From: Propionibacterium sp.
GTDB taxonomy: Bacteria; Actinomycetota; Actinomycetes; Propionibacteriales; Propionibacteriaceae
Direction of reading: 5' to 3'
NCBI GenBank assembly: GCA_012837465.1
Contig: DURG01000139.1
Coordinates: forward strand, 1 to 15,446
Length of the DNA: 15,446 nt
Below the pieces are notes generated by a model. That model ran no database searches and was not told where the DNA came from. It was given only the letters and a program-made list of their open reading frames with translations. Shown here piece after piece: positions 13,906-15,446 of this stretch (the first letter of the stretch is position 1; every line of letters begins with the position of its first letter). Position numbers and translations under genes: made by a program.

Positions 13906-14256
13906 ATGATCGTGGGCATCGGAACCGACCTGGTGGTCATCGAGCGCTTCAAGAAGATGCTCGACGAACGCCCCAAGCTGGGGGAGCGGCTCCTGACCGA
14001 TGGCGAGCGCAGGCTCTCCGTCGAATCCCAGGCCGCCCGGTTCTCGGCGAAGGAGTCGCTGGCCAAGGCGCTCGGCTCGCCCGGCGGGATGCGCTGGCTC
14101 GACTGCGAGGTCGTGCGCTCGGCAGACGGCGAACCCTCGTTCGTGACCACCGGCTCGGTGGCCGCCCGGATAGCTGCCCTCGGCGTCACCCGCATCCACC
14201 TGTCCATCAGTCACGACGGCGGCTTCGCCACCACGATGGTGGTGTGTGAGTCATGA
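13906..14256 (+). CDS. acpS: Holo-[acyl-carrier-protein] synthase
   Basis: AcpS transfers 4'-phosphopantetheine from CoA to the serine of acyl carrier protein, activating fatty acid synthesis. The 116-residue product begins MIVGIGTDLVVIERF with the Mg2+ ligand Asp8, has RFSAKESLAKALG with Glu50, and HLSISHDGGFATTMVV near the end; all are signature AcpS motifs and the length is normal. The frame is open back to 13822, but that part is repeat sequence, so the ATG at 13906 is the real start. The end overlaps the next gene by 4 nt (ATGA). The order glmS-acpS-nnr is conserved in many actinobacteria. Confidence 0.95.
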   Translation: MIVGIGTDLVVIERFKKMLDERPKLGERLLTDGERRLSVESQAARFSAKESLAKALGSPGGMRWLDCEVVRSADGEPSFVTTGSVAARIAALGVTRIHLSISHDGGFATTMVVCES

Positions 14257-15446
14257 GGAGGGTCATCACCGCGCAGCAGATGCGCGACGCCGAGCAGAGG
14301 GTCTTCGACGCCGAGCCCGACGTCGACCTCATGGGCCGCGCCGCCCGAGCCGTCGCGAAGCTGACCGAGAGGATCGCTCCCGCGGGCCCGGTGCTGGTCG
14401 CCGTCGGGCCCGGCAACAACGGGGGCGACGGGTTGTTCGCGGCCGCGCAACTTGCCGACCATCGCCCAGTCAGCGTGTGGCTGGCAATGGGCAAGGGCCA
14501 TGAAGCTGGTCTCGCCGCGGCGAAGGGAGCGGGCTGCCACCTGGTCGACGCCGTCGGGGCCGCCGCCGCGCTCGCCGATGCCGCCCTGGTGATCGACGCG
14601 GTGACGGGGCTCGGCTCACGCCCCGGCCTGCCCCAGACCACCGCCACCTTCACCGAGGCGTGCGAGGCGGCGGCAGTGCCCGTGCTGTCAGTCGACCTGC
14701 CCAGCGGGCTCGACGCCGATTCCGGTGCGCTCCATCCCAGCTTCACCGCCGCCCACACCATCACGTTCGCTGCGCTCAAGGCCTGCCACGTGCAGGAGCC
14801 CGCGGCGACCCGCTGCGGCGAGGTGCACGTCGTCGACATCGGGGTGTCCCTCGATACGCCTCGTTCGTCCCTCACGAGGCACTCGGGACCCGAGGGCGAT
14901 ACGCCTCGTTCGTCCCTCACGAGGCACTCGGGACCCGAGGGCGGCGGGGCTCCGGGTCCCGAGTGGTTCGCGAGGAACGAGCGAACCGTATCGAGGGACG
15001 AAGTCCGCCAAGCCGAGGAGTCCGACATCGCGCGTTGGTGGCCCGTCCCCGATGCGACCTCCGACAAGTACTGCCGCGGGGTCGTCATGCTCGACACCGG
15101 CTCCGAGCACTACCAGGGGGCCGCGCTGCTGAGCGTTGCCGGCGCCCTCAACTCCGGCGCGGGGATGGTGCGCTACACCGGACGCGTGCACTCCGGCCTG
15201 ATGGTGGGGCGCTTCCCGAGCATCGTGATCGGGGAGGGGCGCGCCCAGGCGATGGTGCTGGGCTCCGGTTGGGGCGACACCGACGGCGCAGAGGGCCGCG
15301 TGGCCAACGCCCGGCTGCACGGGCTGCCCGCCGTCGTGGACGCCGACGCGCTGTACTCACTGCCGCAGGGCCGCCTCGACGGGTGGCTGCTCACCCCGCA
15401 CGCCGGGGAACTGGCCCGGATGCTGGGCTGCTCCCGATCCCACGTC
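14253..15446 (+). CDS. nnr: Bifunctional NAD(P)H-hydrate epimerase / ADP-dependent dehydratase (5' part)
   Basis: Repair enzyme restoring damaged NAD(P)H hydrates. The N-terminal epimerase domain (about 1-198) has LMGRAA, VAVGPGNNGGDGLF and VLSVDLPSGLDADSG. The C-terminal dehydratase domain (from about 255) has KYCRGVVMLDTGSEHYQGAA, GALNSGAGMVRY, VVDADAL and LLTPHAGELARMLG. The gene runs off the window after residue 398, before the GxGDxL end of the family. Between domains, residues 199-249 are coded by a palindromic repeat with a duplicated 15-residue unit DTPRSSLTRHSGPEG; relatives usually have only a short linker here. The frame stays open through the repeat. ATG 14253 overlaps the acpS stop, so translation is coupled. 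Confidence 0.93.
   Translation, partial: MRRVITAQQMRDAEQRVFDAEPDVDLMGRAARAVAKLTERIAPAGPVLVAVGPGNNGGDGLFAAAQLADHRPVSVWLAMGKGHEAGLAAAKGAGCHLVDAVGAAAALADAALVIDAVTGLGSRPGLPQTTATFTEACEAAAVPVLSVDLPSGLDADSGALHPSFTAAHTITFAALKACHVQEPAATRCGEVHVVDIGVSLDTPRSSLTRHSGPEGDTPRSSLTRHSGPEGGGAPGPEWFARNERTVSRDEVRQAEESDIARWWPVPDATSDKYCRGVVMLDTGSEHYQGAALLSVAGALNSGAGMVRYTGRVHSGLMVGRFPSIVIGEGRAQAMVLGSGWGDTDGAEGRVANARLHGLPAVVDADALYSLPQGRLDGWLLTPHAGELARMLGCSRSHV
14847..14998. repeat. Palindromic repeat (CCTCGATACG / ACTCGGGACC family) inside nnr
   Basis: A 152-bp element lying wholly within the nnr reading frame. Ends TCCCTCGATACG (14847-14858) and CGTATCGAGGGA (14987-14998) are perfect complements. Inner boxes ACTCGGGACCC (from 14881, repeated from 14926) pair with GGGTCCCGAGT (14955-14965). 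The spacers between end and inner box are separate hairpins: GCCTCG/CGAGGC on the left, twice, and GGTTCG/CGAACC on the right. Stem bases differ between the two sides but pairing is kept. It resembles a REP-like element rather than a coding duplication in origin. Confidence 0.85.
14853..14942 (+). repeat. Exact 45-bp tandem duplication within nnr
   Basis: Two identical 45-bp units (14853-14897 and 14898-14942), each coding for DTPRSSLTRHSGPEG. The period is 15 codons, so the frame is kept. Each unit contains the GCCTCG...CGAGGC hairpin and the ACTCGGGACCC box of the palindromic element. Identity without a single difference suggests recent duplication or slippage. Confidence 0.95.

Noticed and set aside
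14853..14942. Possible CRISPR array
   Set aside because: The two units are directly adjacent with no spacer, lie in a coding frame and belong to a palindromic element; no cas genes are seen.

Overview
The window is high-GC DNA with dense, short-gapped genes. Gene content and order point to an actinobacterium. The order ECF sigma factor, anti-sigma factor, tatB, mrp (reverse), DUF1003 protein, MgtE-N/CBS protein and 17M-like stress protein parallels the sigE-rseA-htrA-tatB...mrp...Rv1231c-Rv1232c-Rv1234 region of mycobacteria as I remember it. The dispersed palindromic repeats and protein sequences suggest Propionibacteriaceae or a relative, but genus cannot be fixed from sequence alone. No plasmid, phage, integrase, transposase, tRNA, rRNA or CRISPR array was seen.

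Layout. (1) 1-2113, plus strand: end of a SigE-type ECF sigma factor, a zinc-binding anti-sigma factor with a large extracytoplasmic part, and tatB. This looks like an envelope-stress/secretion operon, but lacks the htrA protease gene usually found in it. (2) 2150-2276: a palindromic element between convergent tatB and the next block. (3) 2366-3851, minus: mrp (Fe-S carrier ATPase) followed by a small YqfO/Nif3-C-like protein. (4) 4066-4926, plus: an AbiEi-like/DUF559 protein inserted in the conserved block, with a perfect DnaA-box-like site upstream. (5) 4938-7097, minus: three overlapping genes (PRC/MgtE-N/CBS protein, DUF1003 protein, four-helix membrane protein). (6) 7196-9178, plus: 17M-like stress protein, overlapping methyltransferase, and an alpha/beta hydrolase. 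(7) 9183-9313: a nested palindromic repeat between convergent genes. (8) 9318-11713, minus: coaA then pepP. (9) 11714-11928: divergent control region with an 80-bp palindrome. (10) 11929 to end, plus: glmS, a second copy of the nested palindrome, acpS, and a fused nnr (NAD(P)H-hydrate repair) gene that runs off the window.

Themes. The gene set is housekeeping: cell-wall precursor supply (glmS), CoA and phosphopantetheine metabolism (coaA, acpS), cofactor repair (nnr), protein export and envelope stress (sigma/anti-sigma/tatB), Fe-S assembly (mrp) and Mg2+/membrane functions.

The unusual material is a set of modular hairpin elements. Two related copies lie in intergenic gaps; one abuts the acpS promoter. 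A member of a second family lies in frame inside nnr, where it codes for the linker between the two enzyme domains and carries an exact 45-bp (15-codon) tandem duplication. A second theme is that at least six, probably seven, genes have a TANNNT -10 hexamer 6-8 nt before the start codon, the geometry of leaderless transcripts.
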